Shown: positions 45,931 to 57,817 of the stretch, in pieces
Position numbering within the stretch: position 1 is the stretch's first letter
How the letters are laid out: every line of letters starts with the position of its first letter
From: Achromobacter mucicolens
GTDB taxonomy: Bacteria > Pseudomonadota > Gammaproteobacteria > Burkholderiales > Burkholderiaceae_B
Assembly: GCF_902859725.1 (NCBI RefSeq)
Contig: NZ_CADIJP010000020.1
Coordinates: 1-64,000 of the forward strand
Direction: 5' to 3'
DNA: 64,000 nucleotides
Made by a program: the position numbers and the translations under genes
The notes under the pieces: model-generated
Told to the model about the DNA's origin: nothing
Seen by the model: only the letters and a program-made list of their open reading frames with translations
Database searches by the model: none

Positions 45931-46683
45931 ATGACCGCCTTTATTTTTCCTGCCGCATTTCGCGCCATCCGCCGACAGCATGGCGCGGCCGCCCTTGAAT
46001 TCGCCGTGGCGGGCGCCGCGGTGCTGCTGCTGGGTCTGCTGTGCATCGAAGCCGTCCAGTGGCAAGGCGCGCGCCAGATGGCCCATCTGGCGCTGACAGA
46101 AGCAGCGCGCGCCGGCGCCACGGGCCACGGCGACCCGGCCCGCATGCGAGCAGCCTTTCTGCGGGCGTTGCTGCCGTTGCACGCGCATGCCGAGGGCCAG
46201 CCTGGCGCGCGGCGGCGCCTGGACAACGCGATGGCCAATCTGAAGGCGTTGACCGGCGTTGAGCCCTGGCGCATCGAAGTGCTGCTGCCGGACGACCAGT
46301 CGTTCCGCGAGCACGGGCACGCGGGCTTGCAGGTGGCCGCCGCGCCCGGCTTGCGCGCCATCGACAACGGCTACCAGGACCTGCAACACGCCCGCCGCCC
46401 GCCACGCCCTGGCGGCCAGGACATCTTCCTGGCCAACACGCTCAGGCTGCGTCTGACCTACCTGCACAAACCGCTGCTGCCGCCGTCGCGGGCGCTGCTG
46501 GCGGTGCTGGGCCGGCAGGACGGCAGCTACGCCGGGCACGCGCTGGCCAAGGGCGTGTTGCCGATCGTGGTGGAGCTGGAGCAGGAAATGCACACGCATC
46601 CGGTGGACTGGGCGCGCAGGCGCCCCCACCCTGAAGGCGTGGTGTATGGACCGTGCCGCCAGATGCGTTGCGGCCCTGGATAA
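45931..46683 (+). CDS. TadE-like pilus-assembly/secreted protein
   Basis: A 250-residue protein. The N-terminus is MTAFIFPAAFRAIRRQHGAAALEF, then a hydrophobic helix (AVAGAAVLLLGLLCIEAVQW), the hallmark RGxxxxE-type motif of TadE pseudopilin-like proteins. The rest is soluble and Ala/Arg-rich with no recognised domain. No other tad genes lie in this window, so the protein is either a stray TadE-like protein or part of a split system elsewhere. The start at 45931 is best because the long open frame upstream overlaps hslO and its terminator; ATG 45907 is an alternative. It is convergent with ftsB. Confidence 0.72.
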   Translation: MTAFIFPAAFRAIRRQHGAAALEFAVAGAAVLLLGLLCIEAVQWQGARQMAHLALTEAARAGATGHGDPARMRAAFLRALLPLHAHAEGQPGARRRLDNAMANLKALTGVEPWRIEVLLPDDQSFREHGHAGLQVAAAPGLRAIDNGYQDLQHARRPPRPGGQDIFLANTLRLRLTYLHKPLLPPSRALLAVLGRQDGSYAGHALAKGVLPIVVELEQEMHTHPVDWARRRPHPEGVVYGPCRQMRCGPG

Positions 46684-46706
46684 GCCGGGCCGCCGCTGGC
46701 AAGGTC

Positions 46707-46737
46707 AAAAAACCGCCGGGCATCACTGCCGGGCGGT
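46707..46737 (-). terminator. Terminator after ftsB, overlapping its stop codon
   Basis: On the minus strand, a 10-bp stem with one mismatch (arms 46728-46737 and 46712-46721) is followed by six T residues. The ftsB stop codon lies in its loop region. It is the probable end of the pyrG-eno-ftsB transcripts. Confidence 0.75.
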
Positions 46738-47190
46738 CGAATTGGAATGGTTGGCGCTGGTAGCGGCGGGCCTGGCTGGCGTTGCCGCCGCGGGCCGGGG
46801 TGTGGTTGCTGCAGAGGCCGGCCGGGTGGCGGGCGCGTTTGCCCGTGCGGGCGTGCCAGTGGTGGCAGGCTTGGGCGGCGCCTCGGCGGAAAGCGAGGCG
46901 CCCGCAGGAGGCTGGGTGTTCTGGGGCAGGATGTGCACGAATACTTCGCCGTCGCGCATCATGCCCAGTTCACCGCGCGCCCGTTCCTCGATAGCCCCCG
47001 ATCCGCCTTCCAGATCGCGCACTTCCGCCTCGAGGGCGGCATTGCGCGCGCGCAGGCCTTCGTTGGTCTCGCGCTGCTCAGCCACCTGGCGTTGCAGATC
47101 CCAGACCTTGAACCAGCCGCCCTTACCCAGCCACAGCGGGTATTGGATCAGGCCTAGCAGCACGAACAGCACCAGGAACAACAGGCGCAT
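46723..47190 (-). CDS. ftsB: Cell division protein FtsB with long Ala/Pro/Thr tail
   Basis: A bitopic division protein that bridges FtsL and FtsQ. A short cytoplasmic end and one membrane helix ([20 protein letters not shown]) precede a periplasmic coiled coil (about residues 30-65: [18 protein letters not shown]) and the conserved [14 protein letters not shown] segment. The last roughly 60 residues are an Ala/Pro/Thr-rich tail not found in E. coli FtsB (103 residues); total here is 155. The start is the ATG at 47190 and not the TTG at 47205. It lies downstream of eno, the usual order. Confidence 0.9.
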   Translation of the reverse strand: MRLLFLVLFVLLGLIQYPLWLGKGGWFKVWDLQRQVAEQRETNEGLRARNAALEAEVRDLEGGSGAIEERARGELGMMRDGEVFVHILPQNTQPPAGASLSAEAPPKPATTGTPARANAPATRPASAATTPRPAAATPARPAATSANHSNSTARQ

Positions 47191-47221
47191 ACGCGGGAAC
47201 CTCAACTGTCGTGGCGTGGAT

Positions 47222-47248
47222 GCGGCCCGGGCAACACGCCTGGGCCGC
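47222..47248. other. Hairpin between eno and ftsB
   Basis: GCGGCCC (47222-47228) pairs with GGGCCGC (47242-47248), extended inwards by GGC/GCC. The run of five T residues lies on the plus-strand side (47251-47255), so on the minus strand, the direction of transcription, it lacks a T-run. It is more likely an intercistronic mRNA structure than a terminator for the operon. Confidence 0.5.
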
Positions 47249-47256
47249 GCTTTTTA

Positions 47257-48832
<1,576 letters not shown>

Positions 48833-48943
48833 GGGGTTCCTTCAGAGCAGTTGCGTTGGTTTCGGTCTGACGCCGGATACGGCGCCGCCGCCAGTGTCGC
48901 GCAAGGCGCACGGGCGACGCATATCCGATGCTAATCGGTTGTA

Positions 48944-48976
48944 TCCGAAAGAAGCGCCGCCGTATAGGGCGGCGCT
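48944..48976 (-). terminator. Hairpin with T-rich tail between pyrG and the DUF1330 gene
   Basis: On the minus strand, a 9-bp perfect stem (arms 48968-48976 and 48953-48961, loop of six) is followed by TTCTTTC. It lies about 60 bases after the pyrG stop and suggests that pyrG and the DUF1330-eno unit are separate transcripts or are partly attenuated. No gene lies in 48833-49035. Confidence 0.6.
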
Positions 48977-49035
48977 GGGGAATCGGCCCGCGGCCCCGAG
49001 GATCCGCTTACGGAACTCAGGACCGCGGACACGCA

Positions 49036-50738
<1,703 letters not shown>

Positions 50739-50910
50739 GCCGGGCGACGCGACTTGTTTGGGTTTTCCCCTAGCACCGTGCGGGTAACAATTGGCTGCAC
50801 TCGGCAAGTCCATTGCCACAAGCCCTGCGGCGCCCGCATGGTATGGTCGCTCCCTAATTTTGAACCGCTGCCCGTGCGGGCGGCGCCCTCCCATCCCCGC
50901 CCCCGCGCCG

Positions 50911-51909
50911 ATGACCGCCCTCTCCCGCCCCGTTCCCTCCCTTGCCTGGCGCATCGCCGTCGCCGCCGTCCTGTTGCGGCTGACGTATATCGCGCTGGTG
51001 CAGGCCTACACCTTGCTGAGCCCGACGCCCTATGTGGAGCAACTGCGTGAAAGCTACACGCAGCCGCCGGTGCTGGCCCCGCTGCTGGCCAACATCGTCT
51101 CGACCCTGCTCATCGTCGGACTCGCGGCCTGGGGCGCAACGCGCCAGTGGCTTGCGCGCCGCGATGCGGCAACCGTGGACCAGCCGGGCAGGCTGCTGGG
51201 CACGTTCCTGGCTTTGCAGGCGCTCTACACGCTGTGCCTGTCCAGCGGCATGGCCTACGCGCAGCACCTGTTGATGAGCGGCCTGATCAAGGAAGGTTCC
51301 TGGCTCCAGACGGCCCTCGGCCTGGATGTCGCCGGACGTTTCATCGTCATGAACCTGGGTATCCGCGTCGTCACGGTGGCGCTGGAGATCGCCGGTATCT
51401 GCCTGGCGCTGCGCATCGCCGCCTGGACCACCACCCCGGCCGTCCCGGGCGCCGGCTCAGCGCTGACCCGCCGGCATGCGGCATGGATCAGCGGACTGAC
51501 CATCCTGATCTGGCAGTCCAGCGTGTCGATCATGCTGGGCGGCTATCTGCAGATGCAGACGCTGGAAGCGGGCTGGGCCCAGTATGCGCTGGGATATTGG
51601 GTGCTGCCCATCGTCTTGCTGGCGCTGACCACGCTCGTCTGCCTGAAGGTGCTGCCGCGCCCGCTGGAACGTTCCGGCATCGGCCGCGCCGTGGCGCTGG
51701 GCAGCGTGGCGTTCTGGATCGCCCAGGTGCTGGGCATTGGACTGGGTATCGTCGTGCTCAAGTCCATGACCTGGGATCAACTGGCCTGGGCCGTCCAATC
51801 GCACGCGTCCGCCGCGCTGGCGCTGCTGGCTTACGGCGCGCTGCTGGCGCTGGGTTGCCTGACGGCCACGCGCCTGCTTCACCGCAAGCAGGACGCGCCG
51901 GCGCGGTAA
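50911..51909 (+). CDS. Multi-helix membrane protein of unknown function
   Basis: A 332-residue membrane protein that I cannot assign. About eight hydrophobic helices are visible, for example IAVAAVLLRLTYIALVQAY, IVSTLLIVGLAAWGAT, WVLPIVLLALTTLVCLKVL and LALLAYGALLALGCLTAT, with a loop of conserved-looking polar residues (SPTPYVEQLRESYTQPP). No transporter or enzyme motif is apparent. The ATG at 50911 is the best start; the open frame begins 40 codons earlier without signal features. It diverges from pyrG and is followed by a strong terminator. Confidence 0.72.
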   Translation: MTALSRPVPSLAWRIAVAAVLLRLTYIALVQAYTLLSPTPYVEQLRESYTQPPVLAPLLANIVSTLLIVGLAAWGATRQWLARRDAATVDQPGRLLGTFLALQALYTLCLSSGMAYAQHLLMSGLIKEGSWLQTALGLDVAGRFIVMNLGIRVVTVALEIAGICLALRIAAWTTTPAVPGAGSALTRRHAAWISGLTILIWQSSVSIMLGGYLQMQTLEAGWAQYALGYWVLPIVLLALTTLVCLKVLPRPLERSGIGRAVALGSVAFWIAQVLGIGLGIVVLKSMTWDQLAWAVQSHASAALALLAYGALLALGCLTATRLLHRKQDAPAR

Positions 51910-51930
51910 CCGGCGGCGCGCCGCGCCATG

Positions 51931-51972
51931 AAAAAAGGCCGTGGCGTCATGCGCCGCGGCCGTTTTTTTTTT
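51931..51972. terminator. Bidirectional terminator between the membrane-protein gene and the M24B peptidase
   Basis: A 10-bp stem with one wobble pair (51937-51946 with 51952-51961), flanked by AAAAAA on one side and ten T residues on the other. It serves both converging transcripts. Confidence 0.92.
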
Positions 51973-52001
51973 GCGCCGGCCCTGCCGGCAATACCGTCAG
52001 G

Positions 52002-53792
52002 TCAGATCGCCGCGCAGCGCAGCGTCAGCCACGCCAGCGCCTCGCCCTCGACCAGCGGCGACAGGCGCTCGAACACCGTCTTGTGATAGTCGTTCAGCCA
52101 GTCGATCTCATCTTCGCGCATCAGCGAAGGCTCGATGCAGCGCGTGTCGATGGGGCACATCGTCAGCGTCTCGAAGCACAGGAATTCACCCAGCTCCGAG
52201 GTCAGCCAGCTGCGGTTGGCGACCAGGTTCTCGATGCGCACGCCCCAGCGGCCCGGGCGGTAGATGCCCGGTTCGTTCGAGGTGATCATGCCCGGCTCCA
52301 TGGCCGTGTGCGGACCGGGCATCGCGCGGTACGAAATGACCTGCGGGCCTTCGTGCACGTTCAGGAAATAGCCCACGCCGTGGCCCGTGCCATGGCCGTA
52401 TTCCGCGCCGCCTTCCCAGATGGGCGCGCGCGCGATCGCATCGAGCATGGGCGACGGCGTGCCGCGCGGGAACGACGCGCGCGACAGCGCGATCATGCCC
52501 TTGAGGACCAGCGTGAAATCGACCTTCTGGTCCGCGCTGGGCGTACCCACCGCGACCACGCGCGTGATGTCTGTGGTGCCGCCCAGGTACTGGCCGCCCG
52601 AGTCGATGAGCAGCAGGCCATCGCCTTCGATCGTGGCATGCGACTCCGGGGTGGCGCGGTAATGCGGCATGGCGCCGTTGGCGTTGAAGCCCGCGATGGT
52701 CGCAAAGCTGGGGCAGACGTACGCAGGACGGCGCGCGCGGGCGGCCGTGATCTGCTCGTCGATAGTCAGTTCGGTGATGGTTTCTTTGCCCAGCGCGCCT
52801 TCGAACCAGGCGAAGAATTCGCACAGCGCGGCGCCGTCCTGCGCCATCGCCTGACGCACGTTCGCCAGTTCCGCGTCGGTCTTGCGCGACTTGAGCAGCG
52901 TGGACGGATTGATGGCTTCCACGCGCGGCACGGCCGGGTCCATGGCATGGAACACGCCGCAGGTGACGCGGGCCGGATCGATCAGCAGCTTCTGGTCCAC
53001 TTCCAGCGAGGCCAGCGCATCCGCGGCCTGGGCGTAGTCCGCGACTTCGATGCCATCGGCGGCCAGAATGGCGCGCAGGCTGTCATCGATCTTGCCTTCT
53101 GCCACAAAGAGCGTGGCGTGGTCCAGGCCGACCAGGGCGTGGCCGACAAAGACCGGGTTGTAGTCCACGTCCGCGCCGCGCAGGTTGAACAGCCAGGCAA
53201 TATCGTCAAGCGTGGAAATGAAATGCACGTCGGCGCCATGCTTGCGCATGGCGTCGCGAACCTGGGCCAGCTTGTCGGCGCGGGTCACGCACGCGTCGGG
53301 CGCGACGTGTTCATAGATCTTGGCGTCCGGCAGCCCGGCGCGATCGGCCCAGACCTCGTCCAGCAGGTCTTCGCGGATCTCCAGCACGGCGCCAGAGGCG
53401 GCCGCGGCAGCGGACAGGGCGCGGAAAGCGCCCAGGCCCAGCACCTGGCCGTCCACCCCGATGACGTCGCCCGCGCCGGTGTTGGCGGCCAGCCAGTCGA
53501 CATGGCCCGGCGTCGTGGCCAGCGCAATCTTCATCAGTTGCACCCCCGTGCCGGCAAGCTGCGCTTCAGCCTGCACCCAATAGCGGCTGTCCACCCACAG
53601 GCCGGCAAAGCTTGGCGTGACCACCAGCGTGCCCACCGACCCCGTGAAGCCCGACAGCCAGCGCCGCCCCTGCCAGCGGGCCGGCAGGTATTCGGACAGG
53701 TGCGGGTCCGAGGAAGGAACGACGTAGGCAGTCAGACCGCGGCGGGTCATGGCCTGCCGCAATTGGGCAATACGGGCGTCGGTGCTAGACAT
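52002..53792 (-). CDS. Xaa-Pro aminopeptidase (M24B family)
   Basis: A 596-residue aminopeptidase P-like enzyme with two creatinase-type N-terminal domains (about 1-310), the M24 pita-bread catalytic domain and a C-terminal extension. The metal ligands are visible: LLIDSGGQYLGGTTDIT (two Asp), GHGTGHGVGYFLNVHEG (His), SNEPGIY (Glu) and RIENLV (Glu). It cleaves N-terminal residues before proline. The gene lies 14 bases downstream of the D-aminopeptidase gene and is the last member of the 52-63 kb peptide cluster. Confidence 0.9.
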   Translation of the reverse strand: MSSTDARIAQLRQAMTRRGLTAYVVPSSDPHLSEYLPARWQGRRWLSGFTGSVGTLVVTPSFAGLWVDSRYWVQAEAQLAGTGVQLMKIALATTPGHVDWLAANTGAGDVIGVDGQVLGLGAFRALSAAAAASGAVLEIREDLLDEVWADRAGLPDAKIYEHVAPDACVTRADKLAQVRDAMRKHGADVHFISTLDDIAWLFNLRGADVDYNPVFVGHALVGLDHATLFVAEGKIDDSLRAILAADGIEVADYAQAADALASLEVDQKLLIDPARVTCGVFHAMDPAVPRVEAINPSTLLKSRKTDAELANVRQAMAQDGAALCEFFAWFEGALGKETITELTIDEQITAARARRPAYVCPSFATIAGFNANGAMPHYRATPESHATIEGDGLLLIDSGGQYLGGTTDITRVVAVGTPSADQKVDFTLVLKGMIALSRASFPRGTPSPMLDAIARAPIWEGGAEYGHGTGHGVGYFLNVHEGPQVISYRAMPGPHTAMEPGMITSNEPGIYRPGRWGVRIENLVANRSWLTSELGEFLCFETLTMCPIDTRCIEPSLMREDEIDWLNDYHKTVFERLSPLVEGEALAWLTLRCAAI

Positions 53793-53806
53793 GGAAGATG
53801 GGATCC

Positions 53807-54640
53807 TTAGCGCAACATGAAAGACATGGCGGCCAGGCTGTTCAGCGTGCGGATGGCGGACTGCATGCTATCCGTGGTGAATCGCAAGGTGACGCCGTCC
53901 ACGCGTTCGAGCGTGGGCCACATGCAGAACAGATCGGCGAGCGCCGAGCTCTGCGTCTGCAACCGGCATTCTATAGGCGCGGGAATGCGGAAAGGAACGG
54001 CTTTCTTGTCGCCGCCGCGCATGAAATTGCGCACCGCGGTTTCGGCAGCCGCGGCAATCGCGCGGCGCGAGGCGGCGGGCGACAACGTGATGCCGCTGCC
54101 CTGCCCGTGCGCAACCTTGGTCTGCACCCATTCGGCGCCCGGAAAGGTGTCGCGGGTTTCCTCGATGAACACGTCGTCGCCCGAGCCCAGGATGACGGGC
54201 ACGCCCAACTCGCCGGCCAGCGCGCCGTACAGGCCCGCTTCGCCCAGCTCCATGCCGTTGATGACGACGCGCGCGAACGCGAAGCTGTTGATGGTGTGGG
54301 CCAGGATGCCGCGGCCTTGCGAGCGCGAGTGGTAGCCGATCATGAAGACGGCGTCGCACGCCTCTTCCAGCCCGCCCATCATGCCCAGGTAGCGCGGCTT
54401 GCCCAGCACCAGGCGAGCGCGCTCGTCCAGGCCATCGGGCAGCAGGTTGCGAAAGCCGCCGTGCGAATCGTTGACCAGAATCTCTTCGGCGCCGCCCGCG
54501 ATGGCGCCCTGCACCGCCGCGTTGGCCTCGGCGGTCATCCAGGCGCGGGCCCGTTCGTACTCGCCGTTGCCGGCACGGACCTGCTCGGCATGGAAGACGC
54601 CGGCGACGCCTTCGATATCGGTGGAAATAAGGATCTTCAT
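53807..54640 (-). CDS. D-aminopeptidase of the M55 (DppA) family
   Basis: A 277-residue zinc-dependent D-aminopeptidase. The residues known from Bacillus DppA fall at the same positions: Asp8 and Glu10 (TDIEGVAG), His60 (NDSHGG), His104 (MIGYHS) and His115 (LAHT); Glu134 corresponds to DppA Glu133. It removes D-amino acids, for example D-Ala, from peptide N-termini. The ATG at 54640 is set by the Asp8/Glu10 numbering; the open frame continues upstream for 41 codons with an unlikely composition. It lies 20 bases after the DmpA-type gene and is part of the peptide operon. Confidence 0.92.
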   Translation of the reverse strand: MKILISTDIEGVAGVFHAEQVRAGNGEYERARAWMTAEANAAVQGAIAGGAEEILVNDSHGGFRNLLPDGLDERARLVLGKPRYLGMMGGLEEACDAVFMIGYHSRSQGRGILAHTINSFAFARVVINGMELGEAGLYGALAGELGVPVILGSGDDVFIEETRDTFPGAEWVQTKVAHGQGSGITLSPAASRRAIAAAAETAVRNFMRGGDKKAVPFRIPAPIECRLQTQSSALADLFCMWPTLERVDGVTLRFTTDSMQSAIRTLNSLAAMSFMLR

Positions 54641-54660
54641 GAAAGGGGCCTTGAAAGTGT

Positions 54661-55755
54661 TCAGAGTTCGGTGTCGGACAGCCACTGGCGCCAATCGGGC
54701 GCGGCGTGGCGGATGCAATCGCGGTGGTTCCCGTCGCGCCCGGTCACGCTTTCGGCGTGCCACAGCGCGGCAATGATCGCCTGTTCGCAGGCTTCGGCGG
54801 CGGCCTCGAAGAGCGGATCGATGCGGGCCTCGTGCAACATGGCGATCGCGGGCATGGGCGACTCGGCCAGCTGCGGAATCGTGTATGCCGTCGAAAACGC
54901 CAGCGCAATGTCGCCGCTGCCGTGGCCGAACACCGAGCCGGTGCGCGCCAGCCCCGCGCCCGCGCGCAGCGACAGCCGGCGCAACTGCCGCGAATCGAGC
55001 GGCGCGTCGGTGGCCACCAGCAGGATGATCGATCCCTTCTCGGGCGCGATCACCGCGTTTTCGCCTTGCTGCGCCAGCTTGCCGTCAAGCTGGTCCGCCA
55101 GCCGGCGGCCAAACGGCCTGCCCGCCACCGTCAGGTTGGGCAAACGGCCAAAGTTGGAAAGCACCAGCGCGCCCACGGTGTACTGCGGTCCGTCCTTGAT
55201 CCGCGCAACGCGCGAGGCCGAGCCGATGCCGCCCTTGAACGAAAAGCTGGACATGCCCCGGCCGGCGCCAACGGCGCCCTGCGCGAATCGCTTGCCGGCG
55301 GCGGTCAGCGCGTCGGCGTAATGCGATTCCTGGACCGCCATCGCCTGAATGTCGTTCAGAAAGCCGTCGTTGCACTCGAAGACCAGCGGATTCACGGTCG
55401 CCATGCCGCGGCCGATGCCGGGATTGGCCGCGACCGCGGCGCGGATCTGCGCATTGGCCACCGTGCCCACGCCGAACGTATTGGTCAGCGCGATCGGCGT
55501 TTCCAGCACGCCCAATTCCTGCACCTGAACCAGACCCGTGCTCTTGCCAAAGCCGTTCAGCACGGTGGCCGCGGCCGGCGTCTTGTCCAGGAAGGGATCG
55601 CCGCCATGCGGACACACGACGGTCACGCCCGTCTGCAGCGGGCCATCGGCCAGGGTGCAGTGGCCGACGGTGATCTCGCCCACGTCGCAGATCGAGTCCA
55701 GCGGGCCCGAGGGCAGTACGCCGATCCGCGGAATGTCCAGCGCTTGTTTGTCCAT
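54661..55755 (-). CDS. DmpA-type peptidase (P1/S58 family; beta- or D-aminopeptidase)
   Basis: A 364-residue N-terminal-nucleophile hydrolase that self-cleaves into two chains. The scissile site Gly241-Ser242 is in EKGSIILLVATDAPL, the Ser becoming the nucleophile. The segment VGALVLSNFGRLPNL is also typical. Family members release N-terminal L- and D-residues or beta-amino acids; the exact preference is unknown. It lies in the peptide cluster between gsiD and the D-aminopeptidase, with a structured 145-base gap on the gsiD side. Confidence 0.9.
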   Translation of the reverse strand: MDKQALDIPRIGVLPSGPLDSICDVGEITVGHCTLADGPLQTGVTVVCPHGGDPFLDKTPAAATVLNGFGKSTGLVQVQELGVLETPIALTNTFGVGTVANAQIRAAVAANPGIGRGMATVNPLVFECNDGFLNDIQAMAVQESHYADALTAAGKRFAQGAVGAGRGMSSFSFKGGIGSASRVARIKDGPQYTVGALVLSNFGRLPNLTVAGRPFGRRLADQLDGKLAQQGENAVIAPEKGSIILLVATDAPLDSRQLRRLSLRAGAGLARTGSVFGHGSGDIALAFSTAYTIPQLAESPMPAIAMLHEARIDPLFEAAAEACEQAIIAALWHAESVTGRDGNHRDCIRHAAPDWRQWLSDTEL

Positions 55756-55900
55756 GTTCGTCTACGTGTCGCCACGCTCCAGAATGCAAAACGCCGCCAC
55801 CCTGGGTCCGGGACACGCGCGGGGCAGCGCGTGGCGGACGGAGGCGGCGGCGGAAGAATCGCCCTCCACGCCGGCCTGGGCAATCAGGCCGGCGGCAGGT
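55756..55900 (-). other. Structured intergenic region between gsiD and the DmpA-type gene
   Basis: Contains a perfect 10-bp hairpin directly after the gsiD stop (55869-55878 with 55885-55894) and a second stem CACGCGC/GCGCGTG (55814-55820 with 55827-55833), with a TTTT on the minus strand further on. It probably limits read-through or protects the upstream message. No gene. Confidence 0.55.
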
Positions 55901-56800
55901 TTACTTGCGGTCGATCTTGGGATCGAGCGCGTCGCGCAGGCCGTCGCCCAGCAGGTTGAACGCCAGCACCGTCAGGAAGATGGCAAGCGCCGGGAAGATG
56001 GCGACGTGCGGTGCGATGACCATGTCGGCGCGCGCTTCGTTCAGCATCGCGCCCCACTCCGGCGTGGGAGGCGAAGCGCCCATGCCCAGGAACGACAGGC
56101 TGGCCGCAGTGATGATCGAGGTGCCGATCCGCATCGTGCCGTACACCACGATCGGCGAGATCGTGCCGGGCAGGATGTGGCGCATGATGATCGTCCAGTC
56201 GGACGCGCCCACGCTCTTGACGGCTTCGACGTACGTCATCTGCTTGATCGACAGCGTGTTGCCGCGCACCAGGCGGGCAAACGCAGGCACGCTGAACACG
56301 GCCACGGCCACGATCACGTTGACCATGCTGGAGCCCAGGATGGCGACCACGCCGATGGCCAGCAGCATGCCGGGAAATGCCAGCAGCACGTCGGAGATAC
56401 GCATCGTGATGCGTTCCCACCAGCCTTCGTAGTAGCCGGCCATCAGGCCCATGAACGTGCCGACGATGGCGCCCATGGCGACCGACAGAAAGCCGGCGGC
56501 CAGCGAGATGCGCGCGCCCATGATGATGCGGCTGAAGATGTCGCGGCCCAGCGAATCCACGCCCAGCCAGTGAGCGAGGGACGGACCGGCGTTCAGCGCG
56601 TCGTAGTCGAAGAAGTTCTCAGGGTCGTACGGCACGATCCACGGCGCGAAGACCGCGACGATGACCAGCAGCAGGACGAAGAGGCCCGCGCCGACGGCAA
56701 GCTTCTGCTTCTTGAATTTGCGCCAGAACTCGGTGGCGGGCGTGCGCACGTCGTTCTTGGGAACGGCGGCGATGGTTGCGGCGGGTGTCGTATTGCTCAT
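55901..56800 (-). CDS. gsiD: Glutathione/dipeptide ABC transporter permease GsiD
   Basis: A 299-residue inner-membrane permease of the DppC/GsiD type. A cytoplasmic head ([18 protein letters not shown]) precedes a helix ([20 protein letters not shown]), and the coupling EAA-type loop is [20 protein letters not shown]. Six helices. The start at 56800 is preferred to upstream in-frame codons. It is eight bases from gsiC and is last of gsiABCD, in the same order as in E. coli. Confidence 0.93.
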   Translation of the reverse strand: MSNTTPAATIAAVPKNDVRTPATEFWRKFKKQKLAVGAGLFVLLLVIVAVFAPWIVPYDPENFFDYDALNAGPSLAHWLGVDSLGRDIFSRIIMGARISLAAGFLSVAMGAIVGTFMGLMAGYYEGWWERITMRISDVLLAFPGMLLAIGVVAILGSSMVNVIVAVAVFSVPAFARLVRGNTLSIKQMTYVEAVKSVGASDWTIIMRHILPGTISPIVVYGTMRIGTSIITAASLSFLGMGASPPTPEWGAMLNEARADMVIAPHVAIFPALAIFLTVLAFNLLGDGLRDALDPKIDRK

Positions 56801-56807
56801 GGCCGCC

Positions 56808-57728
56808 TCACTTGTAACGGATGCTGGGATTGATGACGCCATACAGCACGTCGACAATCAGGTTGATCAGGATGAATTCCAGCGAGAACAGCAGCACGAG
56901 GCCCTGGATCACCGGATAGTCGCGCTGGGTCACGGCGTCCACCAGCAGGCGGCCAAGGCCCGGCCAGTTGAACACGGTCTCGACCACGATCGAGCCGCCC
57001 AGGAGGAAGCCGAACTGCAGGCCCATCATGGTCACGACGGGAATCAGCGCGTTGCGCAGCGCGTGCTTGATGATGACTCGGCGCTCGGACAGGCCCTTGG
57101 CGCGGGCCGTGCGCACGAAGTCCTCCTGCACGACTTCCACGAACGATGCCCGCGTGAAGCGCGCCATCACGGCAGCCACGGCGGCGCCCAGCGTGATGGA
57201 AGGAAGAATGTAGTGTTGCCAGGTCGAGGCGCCCACCGTGGGGAGCCAGCCGAGGTTCACCGAGAAAATCTGCATCAGCATCATGCCCAACGCGAACGCG
57301 GGGAACGAGATGCCGGACACCGCCAGCGTCATGCCAAGACGGTCGGGCCAGCGATTGCGCCATACCGCCGACACAATGCCGATGATCATGCCAAAGCCAA
57401 CGGACCACACCATGCTCGCAAGGGTGAGCCACAAGGTGGGCATGAAACGGTCGGCGATTTCGGTCGAGACAGGGCGCTTGGTGCGCAGCGAGGTCCCGAG
57501 GTCGCCCTGCAGCATGTGGCTGAAGTAGCGCACGAACTGCTGCGGCAGGGGCAGATCCAGCCCAAGTTCCTTGCGCACGAGCTCGACGGTTTGCTGGTCG
57601 GCCTCGGGGCCAGCGGCCAGCCGCGCCGGGTCGCCCGGAAGCATGTGCACAAACAGGAACACGACCACCGCTACCAGCAGCAGCGTGGGGATCATGCCCA
57701 AAAGACGTTTGACGATGTAGGTCAGCAT
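56808..57728 (-). CDS. gsiC: Glutathione/dipeptide ABC transporter permease GsiC
   Basis: A 306-residue permease of the DppB/GsiC type. N-terminal [19 protein letters not shown] and the loop [20 protein letters not shown] (EAA motif) are typical. It pairs with GsiD to form the channel. It is preceded by two intergenic hairpins after gsiB. Confidence 0.94.
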   Translation of the reverse strand: MLTYIVKRLLGMIPTLLLVAVVVFLFVHMLPGDPARLAAGPEADQQTVELVRKELGLDLPLPQQFVRYFSHMLQGDLGTSLRTKRPVSTEIADRFMPTLWLTLASMVWSVGFGMIIGIVSAVWRNRWPDRLGMTLAVSGISFPAFALGMMLMQIFSVNLGWLPTVGASTWQHYILPSITLGAAVAAVMARFTRASFVEVVQEDFVRTARAKGLSERRVIIKHALRNALIPVVTMMGLQFGFLLGGSIVVETVFNWPGLGRLLVDAVTQRDYPVIQGLVLLFSLEFILINLIVDVLYGVINPSIRYK

Positions 57729-57745
57729 TGAAATTCCTGCAACAT

Positions 57746-57799
57746 CGGCGGGGACACCGCGTCCCCGCCGTATGTGGCCTTACAAGGGCCCGAAGGCCC
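57746..57799 (-). other. Two hairpins between gsiB and gsiC
   Basis: A perfect 10-bp stem (57746-57755 with 57761-57770) and a short stem GGGCC/GGCCC (57786-57790 with 57795-57799) which on the minus strand has a UUCG tetraloop. Such structures after a binding-protein gene often stabilise its mRNA and lower permease expression. The role is inferred. Confidence 0.55.
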
Positions 57800-57817
57800 C
57801 GAGAGTTACTGCTTGGT

